A stretch of DNA of 10,312 nt from Acidobacteriota bacterium (GTDB lineage Bacteria; Acidobacteriota; Terriglobia; Acidiferrales; UBA7541). This document shows, one piece after another, positions 1-7,099 of this stretch; the stretch's first letter is position 1, and each line of letters begins with the position of its first letter. The translations under genes and the position numbers were made by a program. The notes below the pieces were generated by a model. That model ran no database searches. It was not told the origin of the DNA and saw only the letters and a list, made by a program, of their open reading frames with translations. The stretch lies in assembly GCA_003133505.1 (NCBI GenBank), contig PKXT01000043.1, positions 14,349 through 24,660 of the forward strand, given 5' to 3'.

Positions 1-776
1 GTGACGATCAAAAACTTGTATGTTACTAATTTAATGTTGTTTGCGGGTCCTCGACTGTCAGCCATGTTGCGACTAGAAATGCCGTGTTTCGCATTGCGTT
101 TCTTCGCGCTTGAAATGCCAAAAACGCCGCCGGGACTGACCCTTCGCCGCTCCACTCAGGACAAAAGCCCGGCGCTACTCCGGCAAACCCTCGCAGCATC
201 GTTGCGCCCTTGCGTTCGGATTGGAAAACACCATTCATAAATTATGCTGAATAAGGCGACAGGCTCCTCGTTTTTTGGCGAGAGATATTGTGCGGCGAGA
301 CTGCGGAAGAAAGCAAGACCCGAAGGTGCGAGGGTGGGCGAAGTCTGTACAAAATCTCCACCTAGTCGAGCTGCAAGGCCATATGCCGGCGCGGAGGATG
401 AGAATATCGATCGCCTCCGGCGATATTATTTTAAGAATACGATCTATGAAAAAGTCGTTGCTGACCTTCACGTCCGCCTGGATTGGGAAGGCTGCAAGTG
501 CTAAAGCAAGACGAGCGTGGTGAGAAAATTGGAAATTGCAATGCAGCATATTCATTCTAGGATCACCATTACCCGACTCTGAATCACAAAGGCCTTAGCT
601 AGAGTGTGATAACCAAACCCAGCGCCACCGGCATCTTCCACTCTAATCCAAATCGCATCACCCTTGGCCCCAAAAAAGAAGGGCCGGGAATGTTCTTCCC
701 GGTCCCTCCGTCAACCCGCGCGCCCGCTAAAGGACTTCTCCCGGTCTGGGGGGCCCCTCAGATAATACGCATCTCG
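1..776. other. Gene-free spacer, left edge
   Basis: I see no convincing gene here. The open frames present (for example 244-504 and 235-555) lack a good ribosome binding site, recognisable motifs or a signal peptide, and overlap one another on both strands. The stretch at 165-178 (aagcccggcgctac) recurs exactly at 3542-3555, inside the other repeat-rich spacer, which fits degenerate intergenic repeat material. Small hairpins occur at 410-424 (6-bp stem ATCGCC/GGCGAT, then an AT-rich run on the plus strand) and between 600-606 and 639-645 (TAGAGTG/CACTCTA). The clearest element is the minus-strand terminator at 672-706, listed separately. Confidence 0.6.
672..706 (-). terminator. Rho-independent terminator of the Big_2 lipoprotein gene
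   Basis: Read on the minus strand, a hairpin forms from CCGGGAA and TTCCCGG (7 bp), extended by a GGG/CCC clamp past one bulged A, with a 5-nt loop GAACA. The run TTCTTTTTT follows directly. It lies about 70 nt beyond the stop codon of the lipoprotein gene at 777 and points the right way to end that transcript. On the plus strand no T-run follows the stem, so it should act in one direction. Confidence 0.8.
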
Positions 777-2948
777 TTAGTAGAGCGGTACGGTGGTCAA
801 CGCTGTCGACCCAGTCGGTTTGCCCTTTGCGGCACCTCCCGGTGTAGTCAACTGCTGCAGCGGCAGCGTGCCGCTGGCTATCTCTGACGTGTCTTGGCTA
901 ATAAAGACGGCCAGGTTGCTACTGACCAAGTAAACGGTGGCAGTTAGGTTTGGTATTAGCGTAGTGTTCGTGTCAAGCGTCGTTCCCGCAAATCGCCCGT
1001 TGGACTGGGCCGTGTAGCTGCCCGTTATTGGCACATTGCTCTGGCCAATGGCAGCCGATTCAATATCGACTATACCTGTCAGAGCGGACACCCCGTCTGA
1101 CATAATCTGCCCGATAACGTCGGTAGTCAATGTGCTGTCCGGGGGAACCGTATGGTACGCTAAGGCATAATTACCGCTCAAGGACGAGGCCGTAAAGGTA
1201 CCCGCCCCTTTCTGTAGCATTAGCCTGCCCCCCAACTGCCTGCTCCCGTCTATCTCCAGGAACAGTACACTGGAGTCGGCTGTGAAATACATGGCGACTT
1301 CGGGGATTCCGGCCGTGTTGGTAATGGTCCCGCGCCCGTTCGAATTCACCGTATAGGTCCCCGTGAACGCCGTACCGGTGGTCACCGTTCCATTATCGTC
1401 GCTGTCAAATATGCCAGAGATAATGTTCCCGGCTCCGTCCGCAGTCATTAGGCCTCCGAGAGCAATCGAGAACATCGAATCGGCCGCCGTCCCGCTGCCG
1501 ACAAAGACGTATGACCCGCTCAACGACGCGTCTGTGAACATCGGCGTGGGGCCCTGGGCTGAAAGGTTGCCTTGTTGGAAAGTCCCGCTGGTGGTGTCGG
1601 TTTCAATCAGCCGCAGTGCATTTCCACTGATTAAATAGTATGCGAATGTCGCGGTCGTCCCGCCTGTTGGGGTCAACGTCGCGGTGCCGTAACCATTGGT
1701 GTCCGGACCAGCGAAGGTGCCGGCAAGAATATTGCTGGTGACCACGTAATTGCTGACGACGTCTTCTGTGCCATTCGAAAACATGCTCACGCCGTCGGCT
1801 GTCAGCACTCCTCCGATATTTAACGGAGTTGCGCCGGTCCCCGTGCCCGTGACTCCACCGAACGTGAATGAGTACGCGCCGGTGATGAATGACGCGTTAA
1901 AGTCGGCCGGGGTCTGAATGTCCAGCCTGCCTTCGCCCAGGCCTGACAGCAGATCTGAGTCGCTTTGCTGGACCAACAATCCATCATTCGGAGTAACCAT
2001 GGATACTATGAACGTGCTGACGCCATTGATTCCGAAGGTGGTATCGCCCGTAGTCAGCGTGAGCGTTCCAATTCCATTGGTCCCGATGGCATATGTGCCG
2101 GTTATGGTTGGATCATGCGTCCTGTTTACTTCGTCGCCGAAATTGACTTCCCCGGTGGTTATGTTTCCGTTACCATCGGCCGTCAAGCTGCCCACCAGTA
2201 TGTATTTGCCGTTGACATTCGTGCCGTTGAGGGAAAATACATATTGCCCGTCTAGCGTGCCATTCGAACCTTGGTCGGTGCCGGCAACGGTAAGGGTGAC
2301 GGCAGGGCTCGTCACTGTGCCGCATGTGGCCATAATCGTAGTTGTGCCAGACGACACAGCCGTTGCCAAACCGCCTGGGCTGCTGATCGTGGCCACTGTC
2401 GGCGTAGAAGAATTCCACGTAGCTGTCGCATTCACGTTTTGCGTGCTCCCATCAGAGTATGTGCCGGTGGCTGTGAACTGCTGCGTCCCGCCCACCGCGA
2501 TGGATGCATTAGCCGGCGTCACAGCAATGCTGATCAGGGTTGGTGCACCCGTCACGGTCAATAGCGCCGTGCCCGTGATGGAGCCTGAAGTTGCCGTTAT
2601 CTTGGACGCGCCCGCCGCCACGCCGGTGGCGAATCCACCCGTGGTGATCGTAGCCGTAGTGGTGGTTCCCGAACTCCACGTAACACTGGAAGTAATATTT
2701 TGCGTGCTGCCGTTGCTGTAAGTCCCGGTGGCCATATACTGCTGTGTGCCACCCACGGCAATGCTGGCTGTGGCTGGGATCACCGTGATAAAGGTCAATG
2801 TTGAATTGCTGCTGCCGCAAGCGGCAAGGAAAAACGCTAGAACAACCACAGTGGCCAGAAGTGCGCCCGTCCTGGCAAACCTCCCAATGTTTGGTATCCT
2901 GGTGACCTCGGGCGTTCGTGACCTCGAACTATGAATTGCTCCGTTCAT
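777..2948 (-). CDS. Surface lipoprotein with two Big_2 Ig-like domains and four repeat modules
   Basis: This is a 723-residue predicted lipoprotein. A hydrophobic segment at residues 28-43 ends in the lipobox LAAC, with Cys44 as the lipidation site, followed by GSSNS. Two tandem bacterial Ig-like domains (Big_2 type) follow at about 51-134 and 135-223; both carry the signature ASIAVGGTQQ, then ATGTYS-GSTQN and a conserved Trp. The rest is four modules of 114-123 residues starting near 232, 355, 476 and 590, each opening L/I-x-G-x-Y, then a G-x-L/I-x-x-DG turn and usually a later TGTY/TGSY-type strand. Such Thr/Ser/Gly-rich modular proteins are usually surface adhesin-like or structural; no catalytic motif is visible. 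I chose the ATG at 2948 because GGAGG sits 5 nt upstream; an in-frame ATG at 3017 would add 23 residues but weaken the signal peptide. Exact ligand or function is unknown. Confidence 0.85.
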   Translation of the reverse strand: MNGAIHSSRSRTPEVTRIPNIGRFARTGALLATVVVLAFFLAACGSSNSTLTFITVIPATASIAVGGTQQYMATGTYSNGSTQNITSSVTWSSGTTTTATITTGGFATGVAAGASKITATSGSITGTALLTVTGAPTLISIAVTPANASIAVGGTQQFTATGTYSDGSTQNVNATATWNSSTPTVATISSPGGLATAVSSGTTTIMATCGTVTSPAVTLTVAGTDQGSNGTLDGQYVFSLNGTNVNGKYILVGSLTADGNGNITTGEVNFGDEVNRTHDPTITGTYAIGTNGIGTLTLTTGDTTFGINGVSTFIVSMVTPNDGLLVQQSDSDLLSGLGEGRLDIQTPADFNASFITGAYSFTFGGVTGTGTGATPLNIGGVLTADGVSMFSNGTEDVVSNYVVTSNILAGTFAGPDTNGYGTATLTPTGGTTATFAYYLISGNALRLIETDTTSGTFQQGNLSAQGPTPMFTDASLSGSYVFVGSGTAADSMFSIALGGLMTADGAGNIISGIFDSDDNGTVTTGTAFTGTYTVNSNGRGTITNTAGIPEVAMYFTADSSVLFLEIDGSRQLGGRLMLQKGAGTFTASSLSGNYALAYHTVPPDSTLTTDVIGQIMSDGVSALTGIVDIESAAIGQSNVPITGSYTAQSNGRFAGTTLDTNTTLIPNLTATVYLVSSNLAVFISQDTSEIASGTLPLQQLTTPGGAAKGKPTGSTALTTVPLY

Positions 2949-2953
2949 TCCAT

Positions 2954-2958
2954 CCTCC
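2954..2958 (-). promoter_or_regulatory. Ribosome binding site fixing the lipoprotein start
   Basis: GGAGG lies 5 nt before the ATG at 2948 on the minus strand. It decides between this start and the in-frame ATG at 3017, which would give a 23-residue Arg-rich extension ahead of the lipoprotein signal. Confidence 0.7.
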
Positions 2959-3400
2959 GTTAATCTTTGTAGCAATCTCCGTGGACGGGCACTCCCAACT
3001 GAACTGGGGGCCCTCATTTCCTGAAGCTGGTCCCGGCCGGGATCCAGACCATTGATGTACTTTCAGCCCGTGCGGTCGGCGGCGACGACTGATTCCGCCT
3101 AATTAAACCCATGATTCCAGAAAAGTTGCCTATCTTGCATCATTATTTATGCACTTCATCCTTCTCGGAATCACAATTTTGCACTTGCGAAAACCCACGC
3201 AGCCAAGTTTCCTATTCTGAATGCTAACGTAAGTTCCTGTAAATCGAGAGTTCCCATCACCCACACTTTCGGTTCTTCGCCCGCTGTGCTCCCGAATCCG
3301 TGGAAATCGACCTTCGAGCAATGGCGAGTTCCTGCTGGTGGGTGCCGGTGCACGGCGGCCACCGGGATGCAGAAAGCGCGAAGGTCCGGCGACACTTGAC

Positions 3401-3484
3401 AGGCAATACGAAAAGCAGATCCCTCGCTTAGGCGCGCATAATTCCCGCGGTGGCTCGGGATTACCAGTTTTTGGGTTGGGCGGC
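3401..3484 (+). repeat. Intergenic direct repeat, copy A (84 nt)
   Basis: This copy begins with an 18-nt block (aggcaatacgaaaagcag) that is identical at 3563-3580. It continues with close similarity through a ttaggcgcgcata-like block to a terminal ttgggttgggcggc-like block. It lacks the 22-nt hairpin segment present in copy B. It is non-coding by all signs and probably belongs to a dispersed intergenic family, which one window cannot prove. Confidence 0.7.
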
Positions 3485-3562
3485 GCGCAGGACAAGCCGG
3501 GCACAAGGAGCGAAGCTACATGACAAAAGCTGGCGGGTCTGAAGCCCGGCGCTACACGAGAT

Positions 3563-3668
3563 AGGCAATACGAAAAGCAGGTCTCTTGCCTTAGGTGCGC
3601 ATACTTCGCGCGATGGCCTCCTTCGCTAGACCTCAGGAGGCGGGATGACCGGTTTTGGGTTTGGCGGC
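3563..3668 (+). repeat. Intergenic direct repeat, copy B (106 nt) with an extra hairpin
   Basis: The first 18 nt match copy A exactly; both flanks of the internal insert also match copy A with scattered substitutions. Relative to copy A it has 22 more nucleotides, around 3618-3640. That extra segment forms most of a perfect 7-bp stem GCCTCCT (3616-3622) / AGGAGGC (3635-3641) with a 12-nt loop. The two copies are separated by 78 nt, which include the aagcccggcgctac block shared with base 165. Confidence 0.7.
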
Positions 3669-3747
3669 AAGGGAGGCGGATGTTAATGTCGCGGGTGGAA
3701 TTGGCAGAGATCGTGAATCGCCGACGGGCATCCGCGTGGATAAAACT

Positions 3748-3802
3748 GCACAGCCAGGAGAGGCTGTGCCACTGGATCCCCGCTTTCGCGGGGAGGACAG
3801 GC
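3748..3802. repeat. REP-like double hairpin
   Basis: Two strong hairpins sit 7 nt apart. The first is GCACAGCC/GGCTGTGC (8-bp stem, 3748-3755 with 3762-3769, 6-nt loop). The second is TCCCCGC/GCGGGGA (7-bp stem, 3777-3783 with 3788-3794, loop TTTC). The second, with its flanks tgccactggatcc and ggacaggcata, looks like the widespread palindromic intergenic repeat whose translation reads 'PAKAGIQ' or 'IPAFAG'. On the minus strand the first hairpin is followed by AGTTTTATC, so it could also help end hydrolase transcription, about 190 nt past the stop. Confidence 0.6.
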
Positions 3803-3828
3803 ATAAGGTTGCTCGAGCAAGCAAAGGC

Positions 3829-3884
3829 GAAGAGAGATTCCTCGCCGTCCCAACGAAAGACAAGCGGGACTCGCTCGGAATGAC
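3829..3884 (-). repeat. Degenerate intergenic repeat
   Basis: On the minus strand this begins gtcattccgagcgagtcccg and runs to a gaatctctcttcg block. In translation it gives VIPSESRLSF...ARNLSS, resembling the common intergenic repeat that yields 'HSERSEES' or 'VIPSEARDL' strings in many genomes. It adjoins the double hairpin, so the spacer looks like a mosaic of unrelated repeat families. Membership is judged by eye only. Confidence 0.45.
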
Positions 3885-3957
3885 CCGCAGGCGGCCCGGC
3901 AAAGGCGCGAAAGCCCGGGGGGAAACAGTCCGCGAGGCTGGCGCAGGGTAATGGCGA

Positions 3958-5004
3958 TCAGTAACCGTCCACTTCGACTACAGCCTTGGCAAAGGCCTGT
4001 GGAGCTTCCTGAGGCACATTGTGACCGATGCCCTTGAAAATTTGGTGTGAATATTTGCCCGAGAATTTCCCGGCATAGGGTTTTCCGTCGGCGGCCGCAC
4101 CGTCGAAATCACTCCCGATGGTGATGGCGGGGACAGTGATAACGGGACCTGCGAAAAGTTTTTGTTCCAAATTGTCGTATTGCGGGTCGCCTTTGGCCAG
4201 GCTCTGCCGCCAGCGGTAATTATGGATGACGATGGCGACGTGATCCGGGTTGTCAAAGGACGCCGCGGTGCGATCGAAAGTAGCATCATCGAAGTCCCAT
4301 TTCGGCGAGACGATCTTCCAGATGAGCTTGTTAAAGTCGTGCCGGTTTGCGCTGTAGCCCAGCTTGCCGCGTTCGGTGGCGAAATAATACTGGTACCACC
4401 ATCCATATTCAGCTAATGGCGGCAGCGGCTGCAGGTTGGCCATAAGGCTGGTGATGAGATAACCGCTCACGGAGACGATGGCCTTGCAGCGTTCAGGCCA
4501 GAGCGCCGCCATGATGTCGGCCGTCCGCGCTCCCCAATCAAAACCGGCAATGATTGCCGTCTTGATTTTGAGAGCATCCATGAGGGCGATGATATCGAGA
4601 GCAACCACCGATTGCTGGCCGTTGCGGAAGGTTTCACTGGAAAGAAAGCTCGTAGTGCCATAGCCGCGCAGATACGGAACGATTACCCGGTAGCCCTCCG
4701 ATGCCAACAAAGGGGCGACATCCACATAGCTATGAATGTCGTAGGGCCAGCCGTGCAGAAGAATTACCACTGGACCGCCAGTGGGGCCAGCTTCGGCATA
4801 TCCGACATTCAGGAGGCCGGCATTGATCTGCTTGAGGGGGCCAAACGATGTGTTCGTCCCCGGCTTAATCGCGGGCACATCCGCCGGATTTACCTTGCTG
4901 GATTGCGCGTCCGCGGAACCGAGCATGCCAAACTGGGCGGCGGCAATAGTCATGGCCGCAGTACCAAGAAAACGGCGGCGATTATTGTTGATCTCTTCAG
5001 ACAT
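3958..5004 (-). CDS. Tat-exported alpha/beta hydrolase, epoxide hydrolase / haloalkane dehalogenase type
   Basis: This 348-residue protein has an N-terminal twin-arginine signal: RRRFLG at residues 9-14, then the hydrophobic stretch to about residue 31 and a possible cleavage site near ADA-QS (33/34). The alpha/beta-hydrolase fold follows. HGWP (84-87) supplies the oxyanion-hole loop. GFDWGA (154-159) is the nucleophile elbow, with Asp156 rather than Ser as nucleophile. GSDFDG (297-302) is the likely acid-residue region and GIGHNVP (325-331) carries the catalytic His328. An Asp nucleophile in this context is typical of epoxide hydrolases, haloalkane dehalogenases and haloacetate dehalogenases, so hydrolysis of an epoxide or C-halogen bond through an ester intermediate is likely; the substrate is not predictable. 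The start is supported by AGGAG 6 nt upstream. It is divergent from the HAF-repeat gene. Confidence 0.88.
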   Translation of the reverse strand: MSEEINNNRRRFLGTAAMTIAAAQFGMLGSADAQSSKVNPADVPAIKPGTNTSFGPLKQINAGLLNVGYAEAGPTGGPVVILLHGWPYDIHSYVDVAPLLASEGYRVIVPYLRGYGTTSFLSSETFRNGQQSVVALDIIALMDALKIKTAIIAGFDWGARTADIMAALWPERCKAIVSVSGYLITSLMANLQPLPPLAEYGWWYQYYFATERGKLGYSANRHDFNKLIWKIVSPKWDFDDATFDRTAASFDNPDHVAIVIHNYRWRQSLAKGDPQYDNLEQKLFAGPVITVPAITIGSDFDGAAADGKPYAGKFSGKYSHQIFKGIGHNVPQEAPQAFAKAVVEVDGY

Positions 5005-5082
5005 TTATCTCTCCTGTTGGATTCGAAGTAGATGCAAAAAAAGACGGTTCCTATGGATTCGCGATGCGTTCCATTCCATCGG

Positions 5083-5111
5083 ATTTGAATGATGACATAG
5101 CTTTCAGGCAA
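5083..5111 (-). promoter_or_regulatory. Weak candidate promoter for the hydrolase gene
   Basis: On the minus strand TTGCCT (5106-5111) and TCAAAT (5083-5088) are separated by 17 nt, each matching four of six sigma-70 consensus bases. The leader would be about 70 nt. The match is weak and could be chance. Confidence 0.25.
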
Positions 5112-5389
5112 TCGGATGCATTTACTTTTGAATACACTGAAAACCTGGGAGATGGGCAAGAAGGATGGAGCCGAACAACGCCGCCAGAGGTACGAAGTCC
5201 CTAGCGCCTAGGCGACGCCAATCGAATGAAGGAATCATGGTTCCACTGAAGCAACTGAGATTCTAGCACCATGGCGCGCTCGCGCGGTCTGGTGGCTTGT
5301 GGAGAGATCAGGATGATGACAACCAGTGCGAAATGCAGGTCCAAAACGGCTGATGGAAATCACCGCGGCGGGCGTCTGCGACAGTTGGG

Positions 5390-5418
5390 TTGTGGCGAGT
5401 GAGGTAGAGGGGTATGAT
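5390..5418 (+). promoter_or_regulatory. Candidate sigma-70 promoter of the HAF-repeat gene
   Basis: TTGTGG (5390-5395) and TATGAT (5413-5418) are spaced by exactly 17 nt. The -10 box matches five of six consensus bases; the -35 box only three. Transcription would begin near 5425, giving a leader of about 95 nt that contains the CCCGCC/GGCGGG hairpin at 5468-5493. Confidence 0.4.
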
Positions 5419-5519
5419 GCGCGTGACAGGGGTCGTTCAAATCGCAATCTGGGCAGGCCCTGGGTTACCCGCCATTTTCGATTTTCAGGCGGGGGAAAAA
5501 TCCTCAGGAGGACTCGAAG

Positions 5520-6434
5520 ATGAATACCAAGCGGTTTACCAATCGTAAGATTCTCTTCTTCATACTGGCGGCGGCCACAGTGATTGCCGCGCTGGGCATA
5601 TCCGGGGCGGCGTGGGCGCAATCGGCTAAGGCGCCGGCGCAGTTTACGTTTACATCGTTCGATTATCCTAGCGCCGTGACCACCCAGGCGGATGCGGTGA
5701 ATACCTCCGGGCGAATCATGGGCTTCTATACAGACTCCTCAGGCGTGTACCACGGTTTCTCGCGCAGCGCGGGTGGCACGTTTACGACGCTGGATTATCC
5801 AGGGGGCACGGGCAGCCAACTGTGGAGTATTAACGACCAGGGACTGGCAGTCGGCTGGTATTACGACACCAGCACCGTCCAGCATGGATATACGGTAACC
5901 CCCGCCGGCGTCTATACGGCGGTCAACTATCCCGGCGCGGTAAGCACGATTATTTATGGAAATAACAATACCGGCACGGAAGTCGGCGAATTCGAAGACT
6001 CCAGCAGCCTCTTCCACGGGTGGACACTCGAGAAAGGCACTTACACACAGGTGGATTTCCCGGGCGCGACCCTAACGGAATGCGTGGGGATTACCGCCAA
6101 CAACAGTGAAATCGTGGGGCTATTCGTGGATAGTTCGGGTCTGGAACACGGCTTCACCCTCGTAGGCACGACATACACGCAGATTGATTTTCCCAACAGC
6201 ATTGTCACCGTACTTGATAAAATCAGCGACAAAGGGTTGGCGACGGGTTGGTTTGAGGATTCATCCGACGTGATTCACGGATACCTGCTCCGCGCCGGAA
6301 ACTTCCAGCAGATAGATTATCCCGACTCCACAGGCACGCACACTCGCGGCATCAACCGCAGCGGAACCCAAATCGTGGGCCAGTGGAATGACTCCAGCGG
6401 CGTGGGCCATGGTTTCTATGCCATCCCGCAATAA
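5520..6434 (+). CDS. Secreted protein of six HAF-type repeats, possible six-bladed propeller
   Basis: This 304-residue protein starts with a classic Sec signal peptide: NRK, a hydrophobic core at about 11-31, and a probable cleavage after AWA (33/34). The mature part is six tandem repeats. Each contains an aromatic strand ending D/N-Y/F-P (Asp/Asn at residues 48, 92, 136, 179, 223, 266; spacing 43-44), then G-x-x-x-G-x-F/W/Y, D-S/T-S and an HG-aromatic motif (His at 78, 122, 166, 210, 253, 297). This matches the extracellular HAF repeat, named for such His-aromatic motifs and common in Acidobacteriota. Six equal beta-rich units suggest a closed propeller, but that is inference. No catalytic residues are apparent; a binding or scaffolding role is possible. 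The ATG is supported by AGGAGG 8 nt upstream. It stands alone on its strand up to the inverted repeat at 6471. Confidence 0.85.
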   Translation: MNTKRFTNRKILFFILAAATVIAALGISGAAWAQSAKAPAQFTFTSFDYPSAVTTQADAVNTSGRIMGFYTDSSGVYHGFSRSAGGTFTTLDYPGGTGSQLWSINDQGLAVGWYYDTSTVQHGYTVTPAGVYTAVNYPGAVSTIIYGNNNTGTEVGEFEDSSSLFHGWTLEKGTYTQVDFPGATLTECVGITANNSEIVGLFVDSSGLEHGFTLVGTTYTQIDFPNSIVTVLDKISDKGLATGWFEDSSDVIHGYLLRAGNFQQIDYPDSTGTHTRGINRSGTQIVGQWNDSSGVGHGFYAIPQ

Positions 6435-6470
6435 ACGGCAAGCGCAATAGGGGTTATTGGAACAAGGTCC

Positions 6471-6543
6471 AAAGGCCGCTGGACCGCCTTGGCGACTGAT
6501 TCATGTCAGCAACCAGTTCGCTCACGTCGAGCCAGCGGCCTTT
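6471..6543. repeat. 12-bp perfect inverted repeat with a 49-nt loop, possible terminator
   Basis: AAAGGCCGCTGG (6471-6482) is the exact reverse complement of 6532-6543. The 49-nt loop itself can fold CGCC/GGCG and CTGA/TCAG mini-stems, giving a branched structure. It begins 37 nt after the HAF-repeat stop codon and ends TTTCT on the plus strand, so a terminator for that gene is the simplest reading. The long loop and short T-run are atypical. It also lies about 65 nt before the start of the Cys-rich gene, so it could be part of that leader. Confidence 0.55.
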
Positions 6544-6594
6544 CTAAAGAAGCAGGCGCATATATTGGAGTCAAGTACATATCTTAAAGGACGA

Positions 6595-6600
6595 AAAGGA
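6595..6600 (+). promoter_or_regulatory. Ribosome binding site supporting the GTG start at 6610
   Basis: AAAGGA lies 9 nt before GTG at 6610. That start yields a clean signal peptide, whereas the in-frame upstream codons from 6457 would add 51 residues that read like translated intergenic DNA, including the inverted repeat. Confidence 0.6.
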
Positions 6601-6609
6601 TCATTAACA

Positions 6610-7080
6610 GTGAAACTTCTTAAATTGTATATTTCCGCACGTATGTACATCCCGGCGCTTATAGTAAGCGCCATGGTCCTGGCCGCACTTCCCGCGCATC
6701 CACAAAGCGGGACTGGCTCGGGCTCATCGGCGCAGACAAGCAGGGAGAGGCCGGCCCCCATGAGCATGGGGCAGCCCATACCGGAAGGTAAAGTAACTAA
6801 AGTTAGCGACAACACAAAAATCTGCATGGTCACCAACCGGGCTTACGACAAACCCCAAATCCCCGTTAGAGTGGATGGCAAGACGTATTATGGCTGCTGC
6901 GATATGTGCAAGTCCATGCTCACCAATAATGCGGACCAGCGAACCGCCGTGGACCCAGTGTCGAAACAAAAAGTCGATAAATCGGCGGCAGTGATCGGGG
7001 TCACCACGAACGGCGGAGTAATTTACTTCAAAAACGACAAAGACCTGGAAGAGTACAATCAGAAGTTCGATTCGAAATAG
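6610..7080 (+). CDS. Small exported Cys-rich protein, TRASH/YHS-like metal-binding domain
   Basis: From the GTG start the protein has 156 residues. Residues 1-31 form a signal peptide (Lys-rich start, hydrophobic core 14-27, possible cleavage after ALPAHP). A Ser/Gly/Pro linker leads to a compact domain at about 70-153. Four cysteines stand out: Cys72 in KICMVTN, and Cys96, Cys97 and Cys100 in YYGCCDMC, followed by RTAVDPVSKQKVDK and an IYFKND-type strand. The Cys spacing and the G-x-x-Y-Y-G-C-C-x-x-C core resemble the TRASH/YHS treble-clef families that bind heavy metals such as copper or zinc. Full family assignment is by eye only. A periplasmic metal sensing, sequestering or chaperone role is plausible. 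No efflux pump or metal regulator is adjacent, so the metal cannot be inferred from context. It converges with the DUF1003 gene. Confidence 0.75.
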   Translation: MKLLKLYISARMYIPALIVSAMVLAALPAHPQSGTGSGSSAQTSRERPAPMSMGQPIPEGKVTKVSDNTKICMVTNRAYDKPQIPVRVDGKTYYGCCDMCKSMLTNNADQRTAVDPVSKQKVDKSAAVIGVTTNGGVIYFKNDKDLEEYNQKFDSK

Positions 7081-7099
7081 CGGCAGGCGAAAAAGGCTC

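Larger units (their letters stand above)
2949..3957. other. Repeat-rich intergenic region
   Basis: About 1 kb between the hydrolase stop and the lipoprotein start holds no credible gene. The open frames here overlap on both strands and translate into strings such as MPVLPAKAGIQ, VIPSESRLSF and SPRKRGSS, which are familiar as spurious translations of widespread intergenic repeats. The near part must contain the lipoprotein promoter and leader, but I could not assign a convincing -35/-10 pair. A 12-nt perfect palindrome (TCCCGGCCGGGA) lies at 3031-3042. The region also holds a partly duplicated segment (3401-3484 and 3563-3668), a double hairpin (3748-3793) and a second intergenic repeat (about 3829-3884), listed separately. 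Confidence 0.65.
5005..5519. other. Divergent intergenic region between hydrolase and HAF-repeat genes
   Basis: This 515-bp spacer carries the leaders of two divergent genes and no credible gene of its own. Apart from the two promoter candidates listed separately, I see small inverted repeats: CCTAG/CTAGG at 5200-5212, CACCA/TGGTG at 5267-5294 around a CGCG-rich core, and CCCGCC/GGCGGG at 5468-5493, the last just ahead of the ribosome binding site of the HAF gene. None matches a riboswitch I know. Confidence 0.5.

Noticed and set aside
244..504. An 86-codon plus-strand open frame
   Set aside because: There is no ribosome binding site, no recognisable motif, and competing frames overlap it on both strands.
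1918..2721. A 267-codon plus-strand open frame
   Set aside because: It lies fully inside the lipoprotein gene on the opposite strand, and its Val/Pro-rich translation is the antisense image of the Thr/Gly-rich repeats.
3401..3668. Possible CRISPR array
   Set aside because: There are only two copies, of unequal length and diverged, with no regular spacers and no cas genes.
3130..3804. A 224-codon minus-strand open frame in the spacer
   Set aside because: Its translation contains strings typical of translated intergenic repeats (MPVLPAKAGIQ), it has no good ribosome binding site, and it runs across both copies of the duplicated element.
5036..5042. T7 run on the minus strand in the hydrolase leader, as an attenuator
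   Set aside because: The nearest potential stem has only 5 bp and is about 10 nt from the T-run, so it does not form a terminator.
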